Of a stretch of 64,000 nucleotides of DNA, positions 51,793 to 59,918 are shown piece after piece (the stretch's first letter is position 1; each line of letters starts with the position of its first letter). The DNA is from Reichenbachiella versicolor. GTDB lineage: Bacteria; Bacteroidota; Bacteroidia; Cytophagales; Cyclobacteriaceae. The DNA is taken from positions 62,001 through 126,000 of the forward strand of contig NZ_QFZQ01000004.1 of NCBI RefSeq assembly GCF_003171675.1. Direction: 5' to 3'. A program made the translations under genes and the position numbers. The notes under the pieces were generated by a model. The model ran no database searches, was not told the DNA's origin, and saw nothing but the letters and a program-made list of their open reading frames with translations.

Positions 51793-52599
51793 ATGGCTCA
51801 AAAAAGTAGCAAAAAATTTTCTTATGTAGGTTCGAACATCAAGAAAATTAGAAAAGTCAAACATATCAGTCAGGCGGACTTTGCTAGTTTGTTTAATCTG
51901 GCACGCCCGAGTGTAGGAGCATATGAAGAAGGAAGGTCGGAACCTAAGCTTGAGACTATTATCTCCATAGCTAATCATTTTAGAATATCAATAGATATAT
52001 TGTTGACTAGAGACTTGACGGTAAATGAGATTTTTAGCTTAGATCAGCTTAATAAGAAGCTGGATAAGGTGCATTTACCAAATGATAAGAATACGATAGA
52101 GTCATCTAATGAGCATAAATCAGGTGTGCCACTTGTGAAAATTCAAGATTATTTGAATTACATAGTTGGGTATCAAAATGCGGATTTTATCCAGGGCCTA
52201 GAACATGTTAATGTGCCTAGAGAGTTTGAAGGTGTAGTAAAATGTTTTCAGATGAATGGTAGTGAGATGGAGTATCATCAGCAAGGTTTACACCATGGAG
52301 ATTTATTATTGGCCAAGCTTCAGAGTTTTGATGAAGCATTACAAAAAATCGGTGAAATCTACGTTGTAGTACATAAGGATCATATCTTCACTAGAAGATT
52401 GTCTAAAGTAAATGGTAATTTGCTACAATTTGTAGCGGATGATCCTCATTATGAAATAATAAAAGTTGATTCAGAGGATGTTTTGCAATTGTGGCGAGTG
52501 AAGATGGTTATGTCTCAATACCTTACCAGACCGACAATACTGGAGGAAAGAGTAATGAAGTTGGAAAAGAGGTTGGATGAGATGATGAAAACAAACTAA
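51793..52599 (+). CDS. XRE/S24-like (LexA-type) regulator without protease residues, 268 aa
   Basis: The N-terminal HTH_XRE (SNIKKIRKVKHISQADFASLFNLARPSVGAYEEGRSEPKLETI) is followed by a linker and a C-terminal S24-like fold (VVKCFQMNGSEMEYHQQGLHHGDLLLAKL, IYVVVHKDHIFTRRL). In active LexA/CI proteases the first block reads GDSM and the second ends in Lys; here they read GSEM and TRR, so the catalytic Ser and Lys look lost. It should be a repressor that does not self-cleave. It is transcribed divergently from the YbjN-PspA unit and is the best candidate for its regulator. A terminal coiled coil (ILEERVMKLEKRLDEMM) may aid dimerisation. Confidence 0.87.
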   Translation: MAQKSSKKFSYVGSNIKKIRKVKHISQADFASLFNLARPSVGAYEEGRSEPKLETIISIANHFRISIDILLTRDLTVNEIFSLDQLNKKLDKVHLPNDKNTIESSNEHKSGVPLVKIQDYLNYIVGYQNADFIQGLEHVNVPREFEGVVKCFQMNGSEMEYHQQGLHHGDLLLAKLQSFDEALQKIGEIYVVVHKDHIFTRRLSKVNGNLLQFVADDPHYEIIKVDSEDVLQLWRVKMVMSQYLTRPTILEERVMKLEKRLDEMMKTN

Positions 52600-52620
52600 G
52601 CTTTTTCTTGACCTTGTAGA

Positions 52621-53248
52621 AAAACGGTACGAAAAGTTGTCTATATATCAGGAATTGGGGCAGATTCTAGAGCGTTTCAAAGAATTAGCCTAGACGAAGA
52701 GTTGGAAGAGATCTATGCGGAATGGATTTCATTAGAATTAAAGAACGAGTCATTTGAGTCATATTGTGAGAGAATTGTTAAGACTTATAATATTCAGCCG
52801 GTTGATATATTAATAGGGCTTTCATTTGGTGGGCTCGTCGCACAACAGATTGCAAAAAATCTTAAGAACTCAAAAGTAGTATTGATATCAAGTTTTAGAA
52901 GTAGAGATGATCTGACTTTTATCATGAAATTTGGACTTAAGTTTAGACTTATATATTCTGCTACCTTGCTATTATATTCCTTTGATTTCAGATGTTACAG
53001 TGTTCTTTCTTAATTCTTTAAAAAGAGATTCGAGACCTGTTTTAAAAGCTATGCTTAAAGAAGCTGATTTTAGTTTTATTAACTGGGCAATACGGAAAAT
53101 TAATATTGTAGATTTAAACAGATGCTTTAAACCTACGTACCTGTGTTTTACCGGAACTAATGATTTATTAGTGAGTAATTGGGGTAAGAAAGGTTATTAT
53201 GAGATTGTTGGAGGAAAGCACTTTTCTGTATTTGATCATGCTGAGTAA
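52621..53248 (+). pseudogene. Frameshifted alpha/beta hydrolase remnant
   Basis: From 52621 one frame encodes a hydrolase N-terminus (RKVVYISGIGADSRAFQRI, then DILIGLSFGGLVAQQIAKNL with nucleophile motif GLSFGG) but has no ATG before it; the nearest usable start (TTG 52702) would remove the first strand. At about 52960 the similarity moves to the next frame, which carries the rest (YYIPLISDVTVFFLNSLKRDSR, FKPTYLCFTGTNDLLV, IVGGKHFSVFDHAE) to the stop at 53248. A lost start and one frameshift indicate a decayed gene, though a sequencing error could explain the shift. Confidence 0.75.
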
Positions 53249-53274
53249 ATAAGCAAAAAGGTCAATTTGTATAT

Positions 53275-53979
53275 TTAAACGTTGGCTATTGCCATTTTAG
53301 TCTTTGTTATACATCCCAAATATTGATCATCATCTCCTTTGGTAAGAATCTCACATGAGAGATTCATTCTATTGCATATTTCTTGGATTTTTCCCGAATC
53401 GACATAAACCCAATCAAACCAGTTGCTCTTTTCACCTTTGTATTCATATTGGTATCTAATCTCACCATAGTAGTGTTCAGGTCGTGGAGTTTCAGAATCA
53501 TACAGGTATGTGATATCAGAGGAATCAAAGATGATTTTTCCATCGGGCTCTAGCATATTAAAGCATTTTTCAATCAATTCAGGGATATTGTTCAGCTTGC
53601 CCGCTATGCCAATGCCATTCATAAGCATAAGAATAGTATCGTATTTTTTGGTGATATTTTGGTAGTTATCGTGAATGACATTTTTTATACCTTGATCACG
53701 CATGATTGTGGCACAACCTAGTGAGTTGTCTACTGCTTCTACGTCGTAACCAAGGGCCTGTAGGAATAATGAGTGTGTTCCTGCACCGGCACCTAAATCA
53801 AGGATTTTACCTTCACAAGCCGAAATAGCCAAGTGCTCTAAATATGTGAAGTCATGTTCGTCTCTGAAGAAAACTTCAACGGGCATTTCTTCGGGTTCTC
53901 CGTAAGAGTTATAAAGTAAAAGAGGCGATTCCTCGCCTCTATAATAATCTTTGATTGCTTGACCGTGTATGTCTTTCAC
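53275..53979 (-). CDS. Class I SAM-dependent methyltransferase, 234 aa
   Basis: The start is GTG 53979: an in-frame stop lies two codons upstream and the next Met is at residue 32, while the N-terminus KDIHGQAIKDYYRGE looks native. The SAM-binding core is EGKILDLGAGAGTHSLFLQALGYDVEAVDNS (motif I), then KYDTILMLMNGIGIAG and LEPDGKIIFDSSD. The substrate is unknown. It is 11 bases downstream of ffh on the same strand and is probably cotranscribed. Confidence 0.87.
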   Translation of the reverse strand: MKDIHGQAIKDYYRGEESPLLLYNSYGEPEEMPVEVFFRDEHDFTYLEHLAISACEGKILDLGAGAGTHSLFLQALGYDVEAVDNSLGCATIMRDQGIKNVIHDNYQNITKKYDTILMLMNGIGIAGKLNNIPELIEKCFNMLEPDGKIIFDSSDITYLYDSETPRPEHYYGEIRYQYEYKGEKSNWFDWVYVDSGKIQEICNRMNLSCEILTKGDDDQYLGCITKTKMAIANV

Positions 53980-53990
53980 TACTCAGTCTT

Positions 53991-55319
53991 TTATCTTCCC
54001 ATCATATTCATTGCTTGCATAGCACGCTTGGCTCCTCCCATTTTATTCATGGTTTTCATCATTTTACGCATTTGCTCAAACTGCTTCATTAACTGATTTA
54101 CTTCTTGAATAGAAGTGCCGCTACCTTTTGCAATTCTCTTCTTTCTACTGCCATTGATTATGTCTGGGTTTGTTCTTTCTTTTAACGTCATAGACTTAAT
54201 GATAGCTTCTATTGGCTTTAAAGAATCGTCATCTATATCTACGTCTTTGATAGCCTTACTTACTCCAGGTATCATGCCTACGAGATCTTTCAGGTTACCC
54301 ATTTTTTTGATTTGCTCAAGCTGAGATAAAAAGTCGTCGAATCCAAAAGTATTCGTACGCATTTTCTTTTGGAGCTTTTTAGCCTGTTCCTCGTCGAAAT
54401 TTTGTTGAGCTTTTTCTACAAGAGAAACGACGTCCCCCATACCGAGAATCCTACTTGCCATCCTGTCAGGGTGGAAGATGTCAAGCGCATCCATTTTTTC
54501 ACCGTGTGAGATGAATTTAATAGGCTTAGTAACGACTGTGCGAATAGAAAGTGCAGCTCCACCTCGAGTATCACCGTCCATTTTGGTTAATACCACTCCA
54601 TCAAAGTCCAATCTATCGTTGAAAGTCTTGGCAGTGTTGACGGCATCCTGACCAGTCATTGCGTCCACTACAAAAAGAGTCTCAGCAGGCTTGAGTTCTT
54701 TTTTTAACAACTCAATTTCCTGCATCATTTCTTCATCTACAGCTAGACGACCAGCGGTATCGACGATGATTGTTTTCTTGTTATTTTCCTTAGCAAACTT
54801 TATTGCATTTTTAGCAATTTCAAGTGCATTTTTATTTTCAGGTTCAGCATACACATCGACGTCGATCTGTTCCCCAAGAACCTTTAACTGATCAATCGCA
54901 GCAGGTCTATAAATATCACAAGCTGCTAGTAATACATTTCTTTGACTCTTTAGTTTATTTGCTAGTTTTCCTGAGAAAGTAGTCTTACCAGAACCTTGAA
55001 GACCTGATATTAAGATGATATTCGGATCCCCTTTTAGTTCTATGTCTTCTTTAGCTCCTCCCATCATCAGGGTAAGCTCATCAGATACGATCTTAGTTAA
55101 TAATTGACCAGGAGATACTGCCGTAAGCACATTTTGTCCGAGTGCCTTTTCCTTGATTGTGTCTGTTACATTCTTTGCAACTTTGAAGTTAACATCGGCA
55201 TCAACTAGCGCACGTCTGATTTCTTTCACCGTACTTGCTACATTGATTTCAGAAATTTTACCTTGACCTTTCAGGTTTTTAATCGCTGAGTCAAGCTTGC
55301 TACTAAGATTCTCGAACAT
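53991..55319 (-). CDS. ffh: Signal recognition particle protein Ffh, 442 aa
   Basis: ATG 55319 (MFENLSSKLDSAIKNLKGQGKI) is the standard family start; the upstream in-frame extension is ignored. The N domain is followed by the G domain with GLQGSGKTTFSGKLA, DIYRPAAIDQL, VDTAGRLAVDEEMM and TKMDGDTRGGAAL. The Met-rich M domain (MKQFEQMRKMMKTMNKMGG) binds the SRP RNA and signal sequences. It directs membrane proteins to the FtsY receptor. Length and domain order are normal. Confidence 0.97.
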   Translation of the reverse strand: MFENLSSKLDSAIKNLKGQGKISEINVASTVKEIRRALVDADVNFKVAKNVTDTIKEKALGQNVLTAVSPGQLLTKIVSDELTLMMGGAKEDIELKGDPNIILISGLQGSGKTTFSGKLANKLKSQRNVLLAACDIYRPAAIDQLKVLGEQIDVDVYAEPENKNALEIAKNAIKFAKENNKKTIIVDTAGRLAVDEEMMQEIELLKKELKPAETLFVVDAMTGQDAVNTAKTFNDRLDFDGVVLTKMDGDTRGGAALSIRTVVTKPIKFISHGEKMDALDIFHPDRMASRILGMGDVVSLVEKAQQNFDEEQAKKLQKKMRTNTFGFDDFLSQLEQIKKMGNLKDLVGMIPGVSKAIKDVDIDDDSLKPIEAIIKSMTLKERTNPDIINGSRKKRIAKGSGTSIQEVNQLMKQFEQMRKMMKTMNKMGGAKRAMQAMNMMGR

Positions 55320-55700
55320 AATGAACTGTATTTTAATCTCAGGGCGATAGCCCATTGAGTTTAAATTTTCGACTCTAAAGTCGATTTAAATGAAATTTCG
55401 AATAAGCCAGTTGCTTTAAGGACTGGAACTCCATTCGGTGCGCAAATGTAGATACTTTGAGGCAGAAAGAGAATCTTAAATAGAGAGAACTAGCTATTAT
55501 GTAAGAGACTATTATGCAATCTCAGAGGTTCTTTTAAGAATCGTGTGTTTTCCATTTTAATTGCTGCTGTATTATTTACATATGGTAGTTAATAGCCTAA
55601 TGATGATAAAGTCTAGATTTTAGGTTTAGCTTAATTAAAATTTTATAGATAGGATCTCCTCGTTGGGTAAAGAAACTTTATTCTACAATCTATTTGGTCT

Positions 55701-55746
55701 ATAATCAGTCTATAACAAATTTATCAAAATCCATAGTCAGTCTATA
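55701..55746. promoter_or_regulatory. Pair of 14-bp direct repeats upstream of the GH2 gene
   Basis: ATAATCAGTCTATA (55701-55714) and ATAGTCAGTCTATA (55733-55746) differ at one base and are 32 bp apart, about three helical turns, 72 bases before the gene start. This is a typical layout for an activator site. The rest of the 498-base gap 55320-55817 is AT-rich with no other gene. Confidence 0.5.
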
Positions 55747-55817
55747 TGTGATTTTATGCCTTCAGTATGTATATGAGGACTTTTGCTCTAGAATTAGTGA
55801 TAACCAAAATATATGTA

Positions 55818-58331
55818 ATGCATATGAGGATGATAGTAATGATGATGGGATTGCTGGTGTGTAATCTTGTCATAGCACAACCCAATACTGAAGTGCCACA
55901 CGGCGAGAATAGTGAATTAGTAAGGGATTTTTCTGGATTTAAGTGGAAGATGAAAATGATGCTTCCGGGACAAGGAGTGAAAATGGGACTTCCTCAAATT
56001 CCTCCAGAAGATATAGAAGAACATGTATGGAATATTGCGAGAGTGCCAGGAGATGTATACACTGATCTATGGAAAGCAGGAGCGATAGAAGATCCGTATT
56101 TTGGGAGAAATACCGTAAAGGCTCAGTGGGTACAGCACTATGAATGGTGGTATTCTCATCAGTTCAATGTAACTGAATCTGTTGAAGGGCAAATCGTCAA
56201 ACTTTTATTCGAAGGTGTGGACTTTAGTTGTGACGTTTGGTTGAACGGACATCACTTAGGAAGACATGAAGGTGCATTCTCTTCTTTTTCTTTTGAAGTG
56301 CAGGATTATTTGAGAGTCTCAAAGAAGAGGTTAGCTAGTACAAATATGATATTGGTAAAATTAGATCCACCGCCTCAAGTCAATGCTTTGGTGGCTGGAA
56401 GGAAAACTCCTTGGTTTGGGGATTATTGGAGAGATCTGGCTCCATTTGGTATAACAAAGCCAGTAAAAATGATTTCTACAGGTAAGGTTTCTATTGAAGA
56501 CGTATATGCCAATAACAAAATCAATGATGACGGATCTGCTGATGTGAAGCTCGAATTGGAAGTGAAGAATGCTGACCATCACCCTAAGGAAATGACTTTT
56601 ATCGCGACCATTGAAGGTTATAATTTCAATAGTAAGGTTCAAAAAATAGAGTTCAATAAAAAGGTCAACCCAGGAGTAAATAGGATTAGCGAAACAATGA
56701 TCGTAAAAGATGCTAAGCTGTGGTGGCCATGGGACTTAGGTGATCCAAATCTTTACAAATTGAAATTAAGTCTGAAGGAGGATAAGTTAAATCATGACTT
56801 CAAAGAAACTACTTTCGGTATTCGAGAAGTAACTTCTAGGTGGAACCCAGGTTTTGTAAAAGATGTTGATGTAAGTTTTCCACGTTCGACCTATATCAAT
56901 GATAAATTTCATTTTATTAGATCTGCATGTTGGGGAGGACCACCAGATGTTTTTGTTGGTCGGACAAACGATGAAGAGTATCGAAAGCTGATTAGAATGG
57001 CTAAAGAAGCCAACATGAATAATATTAGAATTTTTGGATGGCATCCACCGGAGATCGATTTGTTTTATCAATTATGTGACGAAGCGGGGATTACTGTTTG
57101 GCAAGATATTATTCCTTTGGGTACAGGAAACATTCCCAAGGAAAGAGAGAAGATTGATTTAATTATGAATGAAGCCGTAAGTGTGATCAAAGCACGCAGA
57201 GGTCACCCCTCTCTAATTATGATGGAAGGAGGAGAGGAGATGCTGTTGAGAACTCGTGATGCACATTTCGGAAGGGCATTTTTAGAGGAGTTGGGAGATT
57301 CTTTGACGACATATGCCGATTTGCCTTATGTGCCCGATTCTCCTTTGACTTGTGAAGTGTCTAGGGAAGCAGGTTTCAAGCCTAAAGAAGCTGTTCATGC
57401 ATTGAGATATTTTTATGGAATGGGTAGGGAACTTCATGAAGATTGGCTATTGAGTTTAGATTACCCTATAGTTCCTGAATTTGCTATTACTTCTGTTCCT
57501 TCTGTTGAAAGCTTGAAAAAATTCATCCCAGAGGATGAATTATGGCCTCCAGGGCTTAGTTGGGGACATCACTGGGCAGATTTAGATAGATTGAAAATGC
57601 AAAATTGGGATGTGTTCAATGATGCTAAATCAGGATCGCTCGAAGAGTTTGTAAATGCAACTCAAGATGCACAAGGTATTATTTTTCAAAATGGGATTGA
57701 GATCTTCAGAAGAAGTAAACCAAAGCTAAGTGGAATAGCACTATGTCATTACATTACCTATTGGCCAGATATGAAATGGGGAATAGTAGATAATTATCAA
57801 CAGCCAAAGCGGTCTTATGATTTTGTAAAAAAAGCGTACCAACCGTTATTAATCAATTTGGCTTTTGAGAAGAGAAGATGGAAGGCGGAAGAATCTTTTA
57901 AAGGAGAATTATGGGTAGTTAATGATTTATATGAAGCTTATCCAAATTGCGTAGCTGAATTGGTTTTTAAAAATGATAAGGGTAAAGTTATCAAAAGAGA
58001 AATTCAATCAATTGGCAATATTGAAGAAAACAGTGCAGAGAAATTTTTTGATACAGATGTAGATTTGAGTAAAGTCAAGGAGAAGTTTTATGTAGAGTTG
58101 ACCTTGAAGAATTCAAAAGGAGAAGTAGTGTCAACTAATGATTACTTTTTCTTGATCGGCGATCAGCAAGAAGCTACTAAATATTTCAATCAATGGGGTA
58201 GAGAAAGAGGAAAAGGGGTTCGCAAATATTCTTATCCAAACTACTATCGCTTTTTTGATGAAATGACTGGTGAAAATGGAAAAAGCCTAGATAGCAAGGT
58301 TCAAACGCCTAGGGCTATCGGGTTTAAATAA
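55818..58331 (+). CDS. GH2 family exo-glycosidase, beta-mannosidase-like, 837 aa
   Basis: ATG 55818 (or 55824) starts a signal peptide that ends VIAQ; the frame extends further upstream without signal character. A sugar-binding jelly roll (WNIARVPGDVYTDLWKAGAIEDPYFG, GVDFSCDVWLNGHHLGRHEG) is followed by an immunoglobulin-like domain and a TIM barrel (NNIRIFGWHPPEIDLFYQLCDEAGITVWQDI). The acid/base site reads EGGEEML where most have GGNE, and the nucleophile is in PEFAIT. These fit the mannosidase/exo-glucosaminidase branch of GH2, acting in the periplasm on a beta-linked sugar. The substrate is not certain. It ends before a strong terminator. Confidence 0.85.
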   Translation: MHMRMIVMMMGLLVCNLVIAQPNTEVPHGENSELVRDFSGFKWKMKMMLPGQGVKMGLPQIPPEDIEEHVWNIARVPGDVYTDLWKAGAIEDPYFGRNTVKAQWVQHYEWWYSHQFNVTESVEGQIVKLLFEGVDFSCDVWLNGHHLGRHEGAFSSFSFEVQDYLRVSKKRLASTNMILVKLDPPPQVNALVAGRKTPWFGDYWRDLAPFGITKPVKMISTGKVSIEDVYANNKINDDGSADVKLELEVKNADHHPKEMTFIATIEGYNFNSKVQKIEFNKKVNPGVNRISETMIVKDAKLWWPWDLGDPNLYKLKLSLKEDKLNHDFKETTFGIREVTSRWNPGFVKDVDVSFPRSTYINDKFHFIRSACWGGPPDVFVGRTNDEEYRKLIRMAKEANMNNIRIFGWHPPEIDLFYQLCDEAGITVWQDIIPLGTGNIPKEREKIDLIMNEAVSVIKARRGHPSLIMMEGGEEMLLRTRDAHFGRAFLEELGDSLTTYADLPYVPDSPLTCEVSREAGFKPKEAVHALRYFYGMGRELHEDWLLSLDYPIVPEFAITSVPSVESLKKFIPEDELWPPGLSWGHHWADLDRLKMQNWDVFNDAKSGSLEEFVNATQDAQGIIFQNGIEIFRRSKPKLSGIALCHYITYWPDMKWGIVDNYQQPKRSYDFVKKAYQPLLINLAFEKRRWKAEESFKGELWVVNDLYEAYPNCVAELVFKNDKGKVIKREIQSIGNIEENSAEKFFDTDVDLSKVKEKFYVELTLKNSKGEVVSTNDYFFLIGDQQEATKYFNQWGRERGKGVRKYSYPNYYRFFDEMTGENGKSLDSKVQTPRAIGFK

Positions 58332-58404
58332 ATGGATATAGTTAGTTGTAATTAGAAGGATTCAGTCTTTTCTGAAAATAGCTTTTGTCCGCTTTATTTA
58401 CATG

Positions 58405-58438
58405 ACACTCTGCCAAAGTTAAAGAATTGGCAGAGTGT
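58405..58438. terminator. Bidirectional terminator between the GH2 and SDR genes
   Basis: ACACTCTGCCAA and TTGGCAGAGTGT form a perfect 12-bp stem with a 10-base loop, between two convergent genes. Confidence 0.85.
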
Positions 58439-58459
58439 TCATTTGTTGTATTGTCCAAG

Positions 58460-59209
58460 TTATACTTGGCTTAAACCACCATCAACTTCGAATTCAACTC
58501 CATTAATATAAGAGGCATCGTCAGATGCTAAGAATAAGACAGTTTTAGCGATTTCTTCAGGAACACCAAATCTTTTTAGCGGAATGGCTTGTGCCATTGA
58601 AGCGCCAAACTCGTCAAGTTGCTCTTGTGGCATTCCCATTTTATCATATATAGGAGTTTGAATAGGGCCTGGAGCTACACTGACTGTTCTGATTTGTCTA
58701 GTATGTAATTCATTAGCTAATACTCTAGAAAGTGATCTTAGAGCACCTTTTGAAGCTGAGTAAACACCAATTCCTTCAAATCCTTTTTGGTGAACAATTG
58801 ATGTGTTAGTAATGATAACACCACCGTCTTTTAATTGAGGGATAGCAGCTTTGATTGTAAAAAACGGGCCTTTGACATTTGTTTCAAAAACAGCATCAAA
58901 ATGTTCTGGAGTGATGTCGCTAATTGGTGCAAGAGGAGCTATTCCAGCGTTTAAGAATAAGATATCGATTTTTCCATACTTATTAACAGCAGCTTCAATC
59001 AATTGAGCACTTTCTTCTACACTAGAAGCATCTGACTTCACTGCTAGAAAATCACCTGAAAGCTCTTTAGAGACTTCGTCGAGCGCTTCTTGTCTTCTAC
59101 CTGAGAATACAACTTTAGCCCCTTCAGCTAAAAATAGCTTTACTGTAGCAAGACCAATGCCGCTATTACCTCCAGTAATTACAGCTACTTTGTTATTCAG
59201 TTTTGTCAT
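58460..59209 (-). CDS. Short-chain dehydrogenase/reductase, 249 aa
   Basis: ATG 59209 (MTKLNNKVAVITGGNSGIG) is the natural start; an upstream in-frame Met would read through the operator. It is a classical SDR with the cofactor motif TGGNSGIG, NAG near residue 90, catalytic Ser in NTSIVH and Tyr-Lys in VYSASKGAL. The C-terminus is INGVEFEVDGG. The substrate is unknown. A TetR gene lies upstream on the same strand, and two palindromic operators lie between them, so it is probably repressed by that regulator and induced by a small toxic compound. Confidence 0.92.
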   Translation of the reverse strand: MTKLNNKVAVITGGNSGIGLATVKLFLAEGAKVVFSGRRQEALDEVSKELSGDFLAVKSDASSVEESAQLIEAAVNKYGKIDILFLNAGIAPLAPISDITPEHFDAVFETNVKGPFFTIKAAIPQLKDGGVIITNTSIVHQKGFEGIGVYSASKGALRSLSRVLANELHTRQIRTVSVAPGPIQTPIYDKMGMPQEQLDEFGASMAQAIPLKRFGVPEEIAKTVLFLASDDASYINGVEFEVDGGLSQV

Positions 59210-59220
59210 TTTTTTATTTA

Positions 59221-59240
59221 TTTGGAATGAATGTTTCAAA
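59221..59240. promoter_or_regulatory. Operator copy 1 (imperfect) in the SDR leader
   Basis: TTTGGAATGAATGTTTCAAA matches the perfect operator at 59263 at 17 of 20 positions. It ends 11 bases before the SDR start, where a bound repressor would block transcription. Centres of the two copies are 42 bp apart, four helical turns. Confidence 0.6.
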
Positions 59241-59262
59241 TTACAAAACTGCTTAACGCTAT

Positions 59263-59282
59263 TTTGAAACGAACGTTTCAAA
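59263..59282. promoter_or_regulatory. Operator copy 2, perfect palindrome
   Basis: TTTGAAACGAACGTTTCAAA has two perfect 9-bp arms around AA. It lies between the TetR stop and the SDR start, a typical TetR-family site. Confidence 0.75.
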
Positions 59283-59297
59283 TTGATTCAAAAAAAA

Positions 59298-59873
59298 TCA
59301 AATATTTTCCAAAGCCTTGTTAATTATGCTCTGTAAGGCCTTTTTATCTTCGATTTGCATGGCAGTAACTCGAAGTCCAAGGAGGTTGGAGTATAGGTAG
59401 AGTACAGTTTGTTCAATATTGATTCCTTTATCAAACTCACCACTTTCAATCCCTATTAGAATTAGTTCTTTAAAGAATTCTTTAGTGTCATGAACACTTT
59501 CTGAAACATAGGCATCTATATCTCCATTTTGATGGATAAGTTCGGTAGTACAGTTTGTTATTAAACACCCTCTGTCATTCGTCTTGTCTTCTATGCACTT
59601 GATGACGTCTTCATAAAATACTCTTATAGCCTGTTTGGGACTTAATTGTATGAGCTGTTTGAATGTTGGGGTTTGTAAAGTCTTTCTGTAATGTTTAAGG
59701 CTTTCAAGGTATAGTTTGAATTTATCACCGAAAGAGTTGTAAATACTAGATCGGTTTAGTCCCGAGACATCTACGATATCTTGCATAGAAGTACCATGAA
59801 AACCATGCTCCCAAAATTGGAGCATAATTTTATCCATTACCTTCTCTCTATCAAATGTTTCTACCTTGGGCAT
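59298..59873 (-). CDS. TetR/AcrR-family regulator, 191 aa
   Basis: ATG 59873 (MPKVETFD) is chosen; the in-frame codon at 59879 is a TTG. The HTH is VMDKIMLQFWEHGFHGTSMQDIVDVSGLNRSSIYNSFGDKFKLY. The C-terminal domain contains DRGCLITNCTTEL, the conserved cysteine segment of the YxaF/NemR-like group. It should repress the SDR gene that follows. A -7-like box TATCTTTG (minus strand, 59884-59877) is so close to the ATG that the transcript may be nearly leaderless. Confidence 0.88.
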   Translation of the reverse strand: MPKVETFDREKVMDKIMLQFWEHGFHGTSMQDIVDVSGLNRSSIYNSFGDKFKLYLESLKHYRKTLQTPTFKQLIQLSPKQAIRVFYEDVIKCIEDKTNDRGCLITNCTTELIHQNGDIDAYVSESVHDTKEFFKELILIGIESGEFDKGINIEQTVLYLYSNLLGLRVTAMQIEDKKALQSIINKALENI

Positions 59874-59918
59874 AGGCAAAGATACGAATATTGTAAAGTT
59901 CGGTTTAGAAGTAATAGT

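Noticed and set aside
51793-52599. LexA
   Set aside because: The Ser/Lys catalytic dyad is absent and the HTH is XRE type, not the LexA winged helix.
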